From the NCBI RefSeq assembly GCF_001456025.1, contig NZ_LMTZ01000110.1, positions 35,203 to 99,202 of the forward strand: a DNA stretch of 64,000 nucleotides, given 5' to 3'. The stretch comes from Mastigocoleus testarum BC008 (GTDB lineage: Bacteria > Cyanobacteriota > Cyanobacteriia > Cyanobacteriales > Nostocaceae). Below, one piece after another: positions 43,937 through 53,803 of the stretch. Each line of letters opens with the position of its first letter. Within the stretch, counting starts at the first letter, position 1. A program made the translations under genes and the position numbers. The notes below the pieces were generated by a model that was not told where the DNA came from, did no database searches, and worked only from the letters and a program-made list of their open reading frames with translations.

Positions 43937-45472
43937 CTAAACTTCAACAGGTTTAACAGGATAATATTCATCCTTGTTATAAATGCTGATAATACTTTCA
44001 CCAACTTCAAAAAATATTCCTTCCTTCTCTGCTGAAGAGAACTGTAAGTCTGGATATTTCGTGGCTAATTCAGTTGCAGTTAAAGCCGCAGTTCTCATTC
44101 CTTTTGGTAACACTCCAGTGGAACCCACATGTAATACTAAAGGAGAAATTTTATCTCGGTAAATCTTTTCTGCATATTGCTTCAATTGAGTTTGTGCTTT
44201 TCTCATTGCAACAAGTATTTCCTGCTTGTCAATTGATTTACCTTGATTTCTTTTTTGTAGCAACCGCATCAAATCCTTCGCACCAACTTTAGACAAAATA
44301 GCAGTAGTCTTACCGTTATCTTCTATTCCTATAAAGTCATCAAAGATTGGCTTCATGAAATCATCTACTTTTGTAATTTTCATCCGAGATGATATAGATT
44401 TTTGACGACATGCGATATTGTTTTCAAACAGAATATTAAAGTTAGGTTTAGATAAAATCTCCCCAGTTTCTGTATTGTAAACTTGATATCTTCTCTCCAG
44501 GAATTTATTTGCAGAATACAATTTAAATAAATTGAGAATTTCTTTGCTACCAATATCAATTCTCTGGCTCTTACGAATATCTAAAAACTCGAAAGATTTC
44601 GTTTTCGGAAAATTAAGATACAGGTTGGGAGAAATATAATTTTTTTGCAGTTCTGTTAACTGTTCTGGGACAAAAGTATCCAAATTAGTTTTTAAACAAG
44701 CAGAAAGAATACTAGAAATCACTTTGATTTCTGCTAACCGCTGGAATAAACCATCGATTTTACGCTTTTTCTGCTTTAAAGGTACTATTGGTAAACCATC
44801 AAGTTTGATCGTATACTCACTATCAAAATCAAATGTTGTCGCAGGTAGATTATCCTTTTTTAGTACACCCTTTCTTTGCAGTAAGTCAAAGAGCTTTTTA
44901 CTACTAATTTTGACTTGTAGCGATCTAACATTTACTTGCCCATTTTTCACAATAGTATAATTATTGAAAGTCTTCAGATCGTTTAATAGCAAACCTGCAA
45001 CTTCGAGCGCGATAGTTTCATCCTCTGCTTTAATTAGATGAACTCTCTGTTCTACCAAAAGATTAATCGTAGCTGTATTATGGTTAATGACAAATTTTCC
45101 CATATCAACATAATTGCTATTATCAATGGGCTTTGTTTTTAACCAAGGTTCAGTTAAATTACCATCTTTATCACGATAACCGATAAACCGCTTCACAGTT
45201 TGTCTACAATAATCTTCTCGTAATTTAGTAATATTGAGAATAATCCGTTCACGATATTTTTCTAAAATTTCCATCACCTCAACAATCGAGATTTGAAGAG
45301 ACTTATCTTGATATTTTATGACTTGATTTTCTGCAATCTGATTTTCTGCAACCTGATTTTCTGCAACCTGATTTTCGACCAAGTCAGTAACCGCATTTTT
45401 TGATGAATTCTTAACCATAACAATCTCTACCCAGTCAGAGTATGAAGTAATTTGTACTATTTGGTTTTGCAA
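43937..45472 (-). CDS. 511-aa protein of unknown function with ENQVA repeats
   Basis: Soluble protein, no TM. Residues about 32-52 contain four copies of a five-residue repeat (ENQVA/ENQIA), encoded by 15-bp nucleotide repeats (about 45333-45378). The rest is a mix of helices and strands with no motif I recognise; noticeable segments are SRMKITKVDDFMKPIFDDF and SPLVLHVGSTGVLPKGMRT. The ATG at 45472 is the furthest; an internal ATG at residue 19 (MVKNSSKNA) is another possibility. It lies upstream of the HEAT and CHAT genes on the same strand with a 240-bp gap and its own terminator, so membership of that block is uncertain. Confidence 0.6.
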   Translation of the reverse strand: MQNQIVQITSYSDWVEIVMVKNSSKNAVTDLVENQVAENQVAENQIAENQVIKYQDKSLQISIVEVMEILEKYRERIILNITKLREDYCRQTVKRFIGYRDKDGNLTEPWLKTKPIDNSNYVDMGKFVINHNTATINLLVEQRVHLIKAEDETIALEVAGLLLNDLKTFNNYTIVKNGQVNVRSLQVKISSKKLFDLLQRKGVLKKDNLPATTFDFDSEYTIKLDGLPIVPLKQKKRKIDGLFQRLAEIKVISSILSACLKTNLDTFVPEQLTELQKNYISPNLYLNFPKTKSFEFLDIRKSQRIDIGSKEILNLFKLYSANKFLERRYQVYNTETGEILSKPNFNILFENNIACRQKSISSRMKITKVDDFMKPIFDDFIGIEDNGKTTAILSKVGAKDLMRLLQKRNQGKSIDKQEILVAMRKAQTQLKQYAEKIYRDKISPLVLHVGSTGVLPKGMRTAALTATELATKYPDLQFSSAEKEGIFFEVGESIISIYNKDEYYPVKPVEV

Positions 45473-45926
45473 TATTTAGTTTTTAAAGCTTTGTCTTCAG
45501 TTGTGAAATGGCTGAAAAATCTGATTCATTCTCACAACCATAGTGCATGACTTTATCAATAACTTATGAGAAATAATTCATGAGGAATAAATTATGACTA
45601 AAAATTACGTTGCAATATTCCTCACTCTGCTAGTTCATTTCTGCATCCCTACAAAAGTGACTTATCTTGTATGAGAACAAATATCACAAACAAAAAATAT
45701 GTAGGGGTACAGGAGCAAAAAACACAACTCCACTTTTTCTTACACCCCCATCTCAAACTCATATCTATATAGTACAAAAATACTATAAAAGTGTCAAGTA
45801 GTTATTCTCTACAGGATCTAGCTATAAAATAGGTGTAAAAAGCATCTTACTCCCAAATCCCAACTCCTGACTCCTGACTCCTGACTTCTTACTCCTAACT
45901 CCTGACTCCTGACTTCTTACTCATCC
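45473..45926. other. Spacer with heptamer repeats at 45858-45922
   Basis: Mostly AT-rich, with no supported gene. At 45858-45922 a tandem array of 7-mers (CTCCTGA, CTTCTTA, CTCCTAA) ends next to the 3' end of the TPR lipoprotein gene. The array is related to that at 48524-48757. Confidence 0.6.
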
Positions 45927-46769
45927 TTAAGACTGCAAATCCCTAATATTAACCTGTACCCGTTCGTAGAGTGGTTGGTTATTTTGTTTTTCAAATAAAT
46001 TCGCAGCTTGCTGTAAATCTTTAATCGCTTTTTGTTTCTCTCCCTTCACCCCATAAGCATTACCTCGATTGTTATAAGCTGCAGCAAAATTCGGACTGAG
46101 ACGTACAGCTTGATTGTAATCTTCTATCGCTTTACTTATGGTTCCCAAAGCAGCATGTGCATTTCCACGGTTATTGTAAGCAACTGCATAAGTGGGATTT
46201 ATTTCGATCGCTTTAGTATAATCTGCAATCGCCTCTTTTCTATTTCTCTGAGACGCCCGAGCATTACCTCGGTTATTATAAGCTTCTGCATAGTTGGGAT
46301 TCAGTTTAATCGCTGTGGTGTAATCCCTGAAAGCTTTTTGATTATTTCCCTGAGCCGCATAAGCATTTCCTCGGTTATTAAATGCTTCTGCATCGTACGG
46401 ATTGATACGAATCGCTAAACTATAGTCTGCGATCGCCTCTTTTTTATTACCCAAATCAAAATTGGTAAGTCCGCGACTATTGTAGACTGCGCCATAGTCA
46501 GGTTGAAGCTTAATTGCCTCATTGTAAGATGCGATCGCACCTTTTAAGTCCCCTCTAACATGCTTATACTTACCTTGAACGTAGAATTCCGTTGCGCTAC
46601 CGCGTGGAACTCTAGGACTTGAAGGCTTATTTAGTTCGATTTCGGTTACTAAAACATCCTCAGTTTTACTACAAGAAACAGATGCACTAGCAACAAATAA
46701 TATTGATGCAGCTAGGCAAAATATTTTTCTACAATAAATTAATTTATACCCTGAATAATATAATTTCAT
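45927..46769 (-). CDS. TPR-repeat lipoprotein or secreted protein
   Basis: About 280 residues from the ATG at 46769; the frame is open 15 codons further into AT-rich DNA. A hydrophobic signal segment ends at ASASVSCS, a possible though imperfect lipobox. Six canonical 34-residue TPR repeats follow (AYNNRGNAYAAQGNNQKAFRDY type). These proteins serve as scaffolds at the membrane; partner unknown. The repeats are unlike the 46-residue ones of the TPR-CHAT proteins. Confidence 0.8.
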   Translation of the reverse strand: MKLYYSGYKLIYCRKIFCLAASILFVASASVSCSKTEDVLVTEIELNKPSSPRVPRGSATEFYVQGKYKHVRGDLKGAIASYNEAIKLQPDYGAVYNSRGLTNFDLGNKKEAIADYSLAIRINPYDAEAFNNRGNAYAAQGNNQKAFRDYTTAIKLNPNYAEAYNNRGNARASQRNRKEAIADYTKAIEINPTYAVAYNNRGNAHAALGTISKAIEDYNQAVRLSPNFAAAYNNRGNAYGVKGEKQKAIKDLQQAANLFEKQNNQPLYERVQVNIRDLQS

Positions 46770-46814
46770 TTTCAATATATTTTTTTCAATATAAATAAAT
46801 ATATCTACACACAA

Positions 46815-47314
46815 TATTTATATCTATTAGATTTATTTTTTAGTTATGGAGTAATAATTCAGATAGCTTTAAGCAAATAAAAATGTCTGAGTTTATTTAT
46901 AATAAGTAATTTATATTTTTATTATTTGCAGAGATTTTCGTTTGAATAAATCTCATTTAAAGTAAAATTTCAGACAAAACGATAAATAGTTAAGACATAA
47001 GTATATAGGAATACAAAAACATTTTTTAATTACTTGATTTATTTATGATTTATTTCCTAGTAATATATACCATAATTAATCCATAAATTACTATGGCGTT
47101 ATTATTTTATTTTTGAACATGTAATATCCGTAGGAAAGTTCCACAAAATCTACGTACAAACTCAATTTTTATGGATGATTTAGGAACGACATAGTATAGT
47201 GCTGTGGAAATAAAGCAAATATATATAAGAATTAAAAAGGGAAAATTGTAATTTTAATTGCAAGCCTAGGGTGACTAGTAATAGGGTTACTAGTAATTTT
47301 TAATTATTCTTCCC
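46815..47314. other. Intergenic, 500 bp, no gene seen
   Basis: AT-rich. A direct repeat ACTAGTAAT at about 47273 and 47291 forms a weak hairpin downstream of the RNase D-like gene. Nothing else is recognised. Confidence 0.4.
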
Positions 47315-48235
47315 TTAATCATCTTCAGATTGGCTGTCTTGATTTTTTGGCTTCAGACGAAAATGACTAGTTTTGTCTATCTGTAGGGGTAATTGTTCAA
47401 GATTAATCCCTAAATCTTTTTGCAATTTTTGCGTTAAATTTATCGGAAAATCTAAATTAATTGCTTGATTTTCGACAAATTTAACCAGTTCTTGAAATTG
47501 CACTTTCATTGTAGTGCGTTCGTAATCAAGTAATTGAAGATGGGCTGTTTCCGACAAATTTTGTTCTTGCATTGCTGATTTCATGCGCTCTTGCAAGTGT
47601 TCGTATTCTGACTTTAGGAGTTTGAGTTGTTCTTCGACTTGGATATATCGTTCACCCAATGAGAGTAAATCTTCGCTAGCAGGACTAGGTGATATTTGTT
47701 CCATTAATTCCTGCAAGCGTAAATGAACTTGAGCCAAATAGATACAGTCAAGATAAGCGTATTCTATTTGCTCTTCACTGAGTGGTCTTTGTCCCCAATC
47801 ACTACTTTGTTGTTCTTTATCTACATCTTGAAAATTACAAAGTTTTACCGCTAAAGTTTCAAGTCTATAATTAGGCAGCGGTAAAATGTAGTAAGGAATT
47901 TTTTTGGCTAATTGATAGGTACAGGTAACGTTTTTAGCTTTCTTTTTCCCTAAAAATCTTAAATCGTAGCTAGCATTATGAAATACTTTTTCGACTGCGG
48001 GATTTAGCATCACGAGTTCTATAAACTCATCAACTAATTCTGTTTTATTCAACACATCTAAAATATAAGTACATTTACCACTCAGATCGTTGGCATTATC
48101 CAAGATTTGAATTAGGGATAATTTGGGATTTCGACTCTGGTAATCAGCAACTTCCGTATCCATCCATAAAGTTTTTGAATGAGTATATTTTGTAATCAGA
48201 GAACGGATTTCACTGGCTGATGTTAGATATGGCAT
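47315..48235 (-). CDS. Ribonuclease D-like DEDDy 3'-5' exonuclease
   Basis: 306 residues. The exonuclease domain (1-185) has all DEDDy residues: Asp and Glu in WMDTEVADY (ExoI), Asp in HNASYDLRFL (ExoII), and Tyr and Asp in YAYLDCIYLAQV (ExoIII). The HRDC domain of classical RNase D is replaced by a coiled-coil tail (about 195-285), a known cyanobacterial arrangement. It would trim RNA 3' ends such as tRNA precursors. It stands alone. Confidence 0.88.
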   Translation of the reverse strand: MPYLTSASEIRSLITKYTHSKTLWMDTEVADYQSRNPKLSLIQILDNANDLSGKCTYILDVLNKTELVDEFIELVMLNPAVEKVFHNASYDLRFLGKKKAKNVTCTYQLAKKIPYYILPLPNYRLETLAVKLCNFQDVDKEQQSSDWGQRPLSEEQIEYAYLDCIYLAQVHLRLQELMEQISPSPASEDLLSLGERYIQVEEQLKLLKSEYEHLQERMKSAMQEQNLSETAHLQLLDYERTTMKVQFQELVKFVENQAINLDFPINLTQKLQKDLGINLEQLPLQIDKTSHFRLKPKNQDSQSEDD

Positions 48236-48523
48236 TTTAGGAGTTTATAAGAATTAATTACAGCGCAGTCGATTGTTCACATTAACATTTTCTTATTGCT
48301 ATTATTGAGTAGATTTTGATACTAATTATCCCATTTATGTATTTTTTTTAAATTTTCATGTGCGTGTAAATACTTCGGTTTAATCCATAAATGTTATATG
48401 TTTTTCGATCCCCAGTATGTATTCCCTTCATCTCTGGGAATTTCTCCCGTACCTTTCGCACTCCCCCAGATTTCCTACACTCTTCCCATTCTTAAAAAGG
48501 ATAATTAAAATCGGATTCATTAT

Positions 48524-48757
48524 GACTCCTGACTTCTGTAGAGACGTAGCATGCTACGTCTCTACGACTCCTGACTCCTGACCCCTGACTTCTGACTCTT
48601 GACCCTGATCCCTGACTTCTGACTTCTGACTTCTGACTCCTGACTTCTGACTCCTGACTTCTGACTCCTGACTTCTGACCCTGATCCCTGACTTCTGACT
48701 CCTGACCCCTGACTTCTGACTCCTGACTTCTGACTCCTGACTTCTGACTTCTTTCTA
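48524..48757. repeat. Long heptamer array (CTCCTGA/CTTCTGA)
   Basis: About 28 copies of a 7-mer, alternating CTCCTGA, CTTCTGA and CCCCTGA, run across about 230 bp, broken only by the palindrome near the start. It is the largest such array in the window. Confidence 0.85.
48538..48565. repeat. Perfect 28-bp palindrome within the heptamer array
   Basis: Each half is GTAGAGACGTAGCA read inward; the full 28 bp is self-complementary. It interrupts the 7-mer array between TGACTTCT and GACTCCTG. A diverged relative lies at 11464-11490. Confidence 0.8.
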
Positions 48758-49035
48758 AACATTAGAAAAGCGGTCAGCTACCGCACACAATTCTGCAATA
48801 GATGAGCGCTAATTTATAACTCTTCATCAACAATTTTTATAATTTCTCAAGTTTTCTTTTTATTCAGAGAATACATTACTAGTTGGAGTTCTCCCGATCG
48901 TAAAATAGAACATGTTTTGTATCAGTCGTAACTGCCCGCAGTGTAACTAAAGCAATACTTGCTAGTTAAATTACATCTGCGTCACTCTGTATACATTGGA
49001 AAATCGTAGCAATCAAATATTCTGGTTCAACTTTT

Positions 49036-51147
49036 ATGAGTTCGCCGATTCGCTTTTTAATGTGTTCTCCCGAACACTATGATGTTGACTATGTCATTAA
49101 CCCTTGGATGGAAGGGAATATTCACAAGTCATCGCAACAACGCGCTGTGGAACAGTGGCAGAAACTTTACCATGTTCTCAAGGATAAGGCGATAGTTGAC
49201 TTGGTCCCACCGGAAAAAGGTTGGCCTGATATGGTATTTACAGCTAATGCTGGATTGGTGTTAGGTGAAAACGCAGTTTTAAGTCGCTTTTTACATAAAG
49301 AGCGCCAGGGAGAGGAACCCCATTTTAAGAAATGGTTTGAAAATAACGGTTTTACGGTCCACGAATTACCCCAAGATTTACCCTTTGAAGGTGCGGGAGA
49401 TGCACTTTTAGATCGAGAAGGACGTTGGCTATGGGCGGGTTATGGTTTTCGTTCGGAGTTAGACTCCCACCCATATTTAGCTAAGTGGCTTGATATTGAA
49501 GTATTATCCTTACGACTCATTGACGAAAGATTTTATCATCTCGACACTTGTTTTTGTCCCTTAGCAAATGGCTACTTGCTTTATTATCCCGGCGCTTTTG
49601 ACTCCTATTCCAACCGCTTAATTGAAATGCGAGTCGCACCGGAAAAACGCATTGCAATTAAAGAAGCAGATGCGATAAATTTTGCTTGCAATGCGGTGAA
49701 CGTAGAAAGCATTGTCATCATGAATAAAGCTTCGGATAATCTCAAAGCACGTTTAGCCGAAGTTAATTTTCAAGTAATTGAAACTCCATTAACTGAATTT
49801 TTGAAAGCTGGTGGTGCAGCAAAATGTTTAACACTACGAGTAACTGAACCAGTTCGTGAAGAAATTCATGCTACCACCCAAGTAGAAAGTCGCATTATCC
49901 GTATGCAGGGACATTTACTTGATTCTGGTTTAATTAACCGTGCTTTAGATTTGATTGTAGACAATGGTGGCAGTTTCAAAGTTTTAAATTTCCATTTGGG
50001 AGAGCAAAGACAAAGTACGTCGGATGCACAAGTAAGTGTTTCTGCACCTTCCCATGAGGTTATGGAAACTATTTTCTCCCACCTAATTGATTTGGGTGCG
50101 GTGAACTTACCGGAAGATGAACGCGACGCAAAGCTCCAACCTGTCGAGCAAAATGGCGTAGCACCAGATGATTTTTATGTTAGTACCATTTATCCTACAG
50201 AAGTTCGAATCAATGGTGAATGGGTAAAGGTAAAAAATCAGCGTATGGATGGCGCGATCGCAGTTACTCAAACCCCAAAAGGTCTAGTCGCTAAATGTAA
50301 AATTCTTCGAGATTTAGAAGTAGGGGAAGAAGTAGTTGTAGATGTCCAAGGAATCCGTACCATTCGCAAAACTGAATCTCGGGAAAAACGTAATGCAGAA
50401 GAATTCAGTTTTATGTCGGCAGGTGTTTCCAGCGAACGTCGCGTAGAATTAGTTGTGGAACAAGTTGCTTGGGAATTGCGTAAAATCAGAGACACTGGTG
50501 GTAAAGTAGTTGTCACAGCAGGACCAGTAGTAATCCACACAGGTGGTGGCGAACATTTATCTCATTTGATCCGAGAAGGATATGTCCAAGCTTTACTCGG
50601 TGGAAATGCGATCGCCGTTCACGATATCGAACAATCGATAATGGGAACATCCCTTGGCGTGGATATGAGTCGGGGTATAGCGGTACGAGGCGGACATCGC
50701 CATCACCTCAAAGCAATCAATACAATTCGCGCTCACGGTAGCATCGCTAAAGCAGTAGAAGCCGGAGTTATTCCCAATGGCGTAATGTATGAGTGTGTAA
50801 AAAATAATGTACCTTTTTGCCTGGCTGGTTCTATTCGCGATGATGGTCCCCTACCGGATACCCAAATGGATCTAATCAAAGCACAAACTGAGTATGCCGA
50901 ATTGCTCGAGGGGACAGAAATGATTTTAATGTTGTCCACCATGTTGCACTCTATTGGTGTGGGTAATATGACACCTGCAGGAGTAAAAATGGTTTGTGTA
51001 GATATTAACCCAGCAGTAGTAACAAAATTAAGCGATCGCGGTTCAGTAGAATCTGTTGGTGTGGTGACAGATGTAGGTTTATTCCTGAGTTTGTTGGTAC
51101 AGCAGTTAGATAAGTTGACGAGTCCTTACACTGCTGAGGTGATTTAA
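49036..51147 (+). CDS. agrE: Arginine dihydrolase fused to ornithine-to-proline enzyme (AgrE/ArgZ)
   Basis: 703 residues. Residues 1-280 are a guanidine-modifying (amidinotransferase-fold) domain with Asn71 (FTANAGLV), Glu118, His168 and Asp170 (YHLDTCFC), and Cys264 (GAAKCLTL), at exactly the positions known for the cyanobacterial ArgZ enzyme, which turns arginine into ornithine, ammonia and CO2. The C-terminal part (about 350-700, TIGR00300/LOR-SDH type, with GGHRHHLKAIN and the nucleotide-binding AGPVVIHTGGGEHL) corresponds to the region that in Anabaena AgrE makes proline from ornithine. The enzyme acts in cyanophycin and arginine breakdown, important for nitrogen supply. The start ATG lacks a clear ribosome site. 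Confidence 0.93.
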   Translation: MSSPIRFLMCSPEHYDVDYVINPWMEGNIHKSSQQRAVEQWQKLYHVLKDKAIVDLVPPEKGWPDMVFTANAGLVLGENAVLSRFLHKERQGEEPHFKKWFENNGFTVHELPQDLPFEGAGDALLDREGRWLWAGYGFRSELDSHPYLAKWLDIEVLSLRLIDERFYHLDTCFCPLANGYLLYYPGAFDSYSNRLIEMRVAPEKRIAIKEADAINFACNAVNVESIVIMNKASDNLKARLAEVNFQVIETPLTEFLKAGGAAKCLTLRVTEPVREEIHATTQVESRIIRMQGHLLDSGLINRALDLIVDNGGSFKVLNFHLGEQRQSTSDAQVSVSAPSHEVMETIFSHLIDLGAVNLPEDERDAKLQPVEQNGVAPDDFYVSTIYPTEVRINGEWVKVKNQRMDGAIAVTQTPKGLVAKCKILRDLEVGEEVVVDVQGIRTIRKTESREKRNAEEFSFMSAGVSSERRVELVVEQVAWELRKIRDTGGKVVVTAGPVVIHTGGGEHLSHLIREGYVQALLGGNAIAVHDIEQSIMGTSLGVDMSRGIAVRGGHRHHLKAINTIRAHGSIAKAVEAGVIPNGVMYECVKNNVPFCLAGSIRDDGPLPDTQMDLIKAQTEYAELLEGTEMILMLSTMLHSIGVGNMTPAGVKMVCVDINPAVVTKLSDRGSVESVGVVTDVGLFLSLLVQQLDKLTSPYTAEVI

Positions 51148-51628
51148 ATTTGCTTCTAGGGACGTTCCGATATGAGGTCTCCAACTCTGGGACGTCTCCC
51201 AATAAACTTGCGCTCGAAAGCTTATAAAATCCTACATTTTGATTTTGTGAGCGTCAGTTTATTTTGTTGGAGGGGAAAACCAGCCCCTCCTGGTCTGCTC
51301 TACAAAATATTTATGTTTATATTTTTGACTTGTTACTTTGTTGTATAAAATAAAACTTTAAAGTCCCAGGCAAAAGACAACAAGAACGTGTTAGATTGTA
51401 TCTAGTCGGACAGCATCAGCCTAGTAATTTTAGATGCTGCTTGCACCTTATCAAGATGTAACCGAGACTATAGCTTTACGGGGTTCATTGTAATTGTGGC
51501 GAATTTTTTTGGTTTAACAAAAGTACTCTGGGGAGTTGTTAGTAGTTAATAGATTCTTTTTTTAAGTTTTTGAAACTGAACTCTTAAAGCTGAACTCTTA
51601 AACTCTGAACTTTTGAGAGAAAAAACCC
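51148..51628. other. 480-bp spacer, no protein gene
   Basis: A possible small hairpin CAGCATC/GATGCTG lies at about 51408-51440. The phrase gggacgttccgatatgagg at 51160 and tctgggacgtctccc at 51185 share an inverted GGGACGT core. No RNA gene could be identified. Confidence 0.35.
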
Positions 51629-51898
51629 ATGACGCGATTTATTTTATTGGCAATTATTTCCGTGTCTGTGCTCCTAATTGCTCCCTACGTTGGGTATGCA
51701 AGAATAATAAAGGTTAAGGGAAACAAACCTCATTTTATAGATTTTAAAGGTGAGAGCGAGGAAAAATGGGAAAATTTTGAACAAGGTGAGCTACGAGAAC
51801 GGCGAAAAGAGGGACGGGAGTACAGAAAAGAGCGACGAGAAAACCGAAAAGAGCGAAGAGATGAGTTCAGAGAGAACCGAGAAGAATCCTTTGAATAG
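51629..51898 (+). CDS. Small secreted Arg/Glu-rich protein
   Basis: 89 residues: a signal peptide (LLAIISVSVLLIAPYVGYA) then a mature part of about 63 residues in which the last 40 are almost only Arg, Glu, Lys and Asn (ELRERRKEGREYRKERREN), able to form a stable single helix with regular charge repeats. The nucleotide sequence repeats in step (gagagaaccgagaa). No known family recognised. It precedes a membrane cluster; a role as a periplasmic chaperone-like or polyanion-binding peptide is possible. Confidence 0.5.
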   Translation: MTRFILLAIISVSVLLIAPYVGYARIIKVKGNKPHFIDFKGESEEKWENFEQGELRERRKEGREYRKERRENRKERRDEFRENREESFE

Positions 51899-51965
51899 TA
51901 TTGAAAAAAATTGAGAATAAATTTTTTGAGAATAAATTTGAGAATATGATAACTATCATTTCATT

Positions 51966-52565
51966 ATGTTGCCTCTCAAAGACACCAACAATCGAGGTAC
52001 TTGGTTTTTAGAGCGCTTTTTAGTTCCTACAATTTTAATTCTGGTGGCTTTGCTGCAATTTTATCTCGCCCACACAGCTAATCTATCACCGTGGAAAGGT
52101 GGTGGTTTTGGTATGTTTGCAGCAGTCGATTCTCCTTCCATGCGAGTGTTAGCAGCTGAAGGTTTAGCTGAAGGTGGTCAATTGATACGTTTAGATGCTT
52201 TGGATTCCTTGGATAACTCAACAATTCGTCGCATCCTCTCCCTACCCAGACAGATTCATTTAGAACAAATTGCATCTGAGTTGATATCGGAAAAATTTGT
52301 ACCTCAAAACGTCCAACGTCAAACTACCCTTGAACGACTGCGGAGAGAAAACCCGAAATTTGCTATTCAGGTTAGTGGGATCTTGCTAAAGAACCAACCG
52401 ATCTATCGCCTCAAAACGCCTGAAGATCCAATTTTATTAAATGATTCAGTCAAAACCTTAAAAGCAATTCGCCTCCAATGGTGGTCTTTGCGGTTTGATA
52501 GAAATCACAATCGCTTGTTAGCTGAACCTTTAGGTGAACCTGTAGAAGCTGGAAATTGGTCATGA
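51966..52565 (+). CDS. Single-pass membrane protein, unknown, paired with next gene
   Basis: 199 residues: one TM near residues 16-36 (LVPTILILVALLQFYLAHTA), then a soluble domain facing out of the cytoplasm with the conserved-looking SPWKGGGFGMFAAVDSPSMR. The gene ends overlapping the next by ATGA (translational coupling), so the two products probably form a complex. Such pairs of a one-TM protein and a polytopic HTTM-like protein occur in cyanobacteria; their function is unknown to me. Confidence 0.65.
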   Translation: MLPLKDTNNRGTWFLERFLVPTILILVALLQFYLAHTANLSPWKGGGFGMFAAVDSPSMRVLAAEGLAEGGQLIRLDALDSLDNSTIRRILSLPRQIHLEQIASELISEKFVPQNVQRQTTLERLRRENPKFAIQVSGILLKNQPIYRLKTPEDPILLNDSVKTLKAIRLQWWSLRFDRNHNRLLAEPLGEPVEAGNWS

Positions 52566-53536
52566 ACCATCAACAAGTTGGACAAAAAAGAAGTCATATC
52601 CGTGGCTTTGCTGTCCGTTACCTTAATCCAATCTTCCAAGGTTTTAACAGCGCTGCACTTATAGCTGCTACACGGGTCAAGTCCATCTTAGACGACCTCC
52701 TCAATCAGCCGCGCTATCTGCTCGTTCTACGTTTGACCATCCTCCTATTTCTACTCTACGGTTCTAGTAGTGTCATCCTAGACGTTCCCTTACGAGTAAT
52801 TTGTGGCTTGATGTTAATCTCACCTCCCTTACTTACTGATCGGTGGATGTGGGTAATTATTTGTGGAATGATATGGTGGGTGAACGCCACTGATTGGTTG
52901 TGGATTGATAATCATCAATTCTTGATTAGCTACTGGTGTCTTGCTTGTGCTATTGGGGTTTCTAGTAAAAATCCTGACCGTGTCTTAGCTTGGAATGGCG
53001 GTATTTTAATCGGTCTAACATTTTTGTTCGCCACTGGTTGGAAAATTTTAGCTGGAGAATATTGGGACGGGTCATTTTTGCACTATACCTTTCTTACCGA
53101 TGGTCGTGTTGAAGCGATCGCAACATTTATTGGGGGACTCAACCCAGACGTTTTATCACAAAATCAGCTTTTGGAATCTACATTGAAGCTAATTCCCCAA
53201 GAAGGAGCGAAGGTAACTTTAGGTACTAGTCAAAGACTAAGAATTTTTACGTTAGCAGCTTCCTATTGGACACTTTTCATTGAAGGGATAGTAGCAGTTG
53301 CGTTTCTGCTAGGGAGAATCCATTGGCTATCCCGTTTTCGAGATTGGTTACTAATACTGTTCATTGTTACCACCTACTTCTTGCTACCAGTACTAGGATT
53401 TGCTTATGTCTTGGTAATTATGGGGTTAGCTCAGTGTCCTGCTAAGCATATCCGGGTACGAACGACCTATCTTTGCTTATTTGGACTACTACAGTTAGCC
53501 CGTCTTCCCTGGGAAAATCTGATGTTGAGATATTGA
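52562..53536 (+). CDS. Polytopic membrane protein (HTTM-like), unknown
   Basis: 324 residues from the ATG at 52562, which overlaps the previous stop (ATGA). About eight to nine hydrophobic helices, with loop motifs DRWMWVIICGMIWWVNATDW and LFATGWKILAGEYWDGSF. The arrangement is reminiscent of HTTM (vitamin K-dependent carboxylase-like) proteins, but the catalytic lysine region is not evident. Its product probably acts with the 199-aa protein. Confidence 0.6.
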   Translation: MNHQQVGQKRSHIRGFAVRYLNPIFQGFNSAALIAATRVKSILDDLLNQPRYLLVLRLTILLFLLYGSSSVILDVPLRVICGLMLISPPLLTDRWMWVIICGMIWWVNATDWLWIDNHQFLISYWCLACAIGVSSKNPDRVLAWNGGILIGLTFLFATGWKILAGEYWDGSFLHYTFLTDGRVEAIATFIGGLNPDVLSQNQLLESTLKLIPQEGAKVTLGTSQRLRIFTLAASYWTLFIEGIVAVAFLLGRIHWLSRFRDWLLILFIVTTYFLLPVLGFAYVLVIMGLAQCPAKHIRVRTTYLCLFGLLQLARLPWENLMLRY

Positions 53537-53803
53537 CCCAAGTTTGTAGCTGTGCTTTAGCACCGCAGCTTAATTTTTTAGCTTGAGCCACTCTCCGCAA
53601 TAAATTGACGGAGACTTAGGCATTATACCAACTCAATAAATCATTGCAACGTCTCTACATAAATCTATCTGTCTCATTATTTTTCTAAATTGGTATCAGA
53701 TGGATAGGAAATAAATGGTAAATTTGGTTCAACTTCCTTAACAATTTTCCATAAACTGTTAAAATTTTTAAAAAATAGAATTTAAATTTTACTCAAACCA
53801 AAA

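Larger units (their letters stand above)
48236..49035. other. 800-bp spacer with palindrome and tandem repeats
   Basis: Contains a pyrimidine-rich phrase (about 48420-48505, related to 59940-60000), the palindrome at 48538 and the heptamer array to 48757. No protein gene is supported; the long frame across the array is repeat-encoded. The last 250 bp hold the agrE upstream region with no clear ribosome site. Confidence 0.6.

Noticed and set aside
48562..48762. Reading frame of 66 residues with SEVRSQKSG repeats
   Set aside because: It is a translation of the heptamer array; there is no start signal and the repeat explains the open frame.
51360..51500. Possible structured RNA before the Arg/Glu-rich gene
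   Set aside because: Only a 7-bp stem is visible and no known RNA family pattern (tmRNA, RNase P, 6S, Yfr1) was matched.
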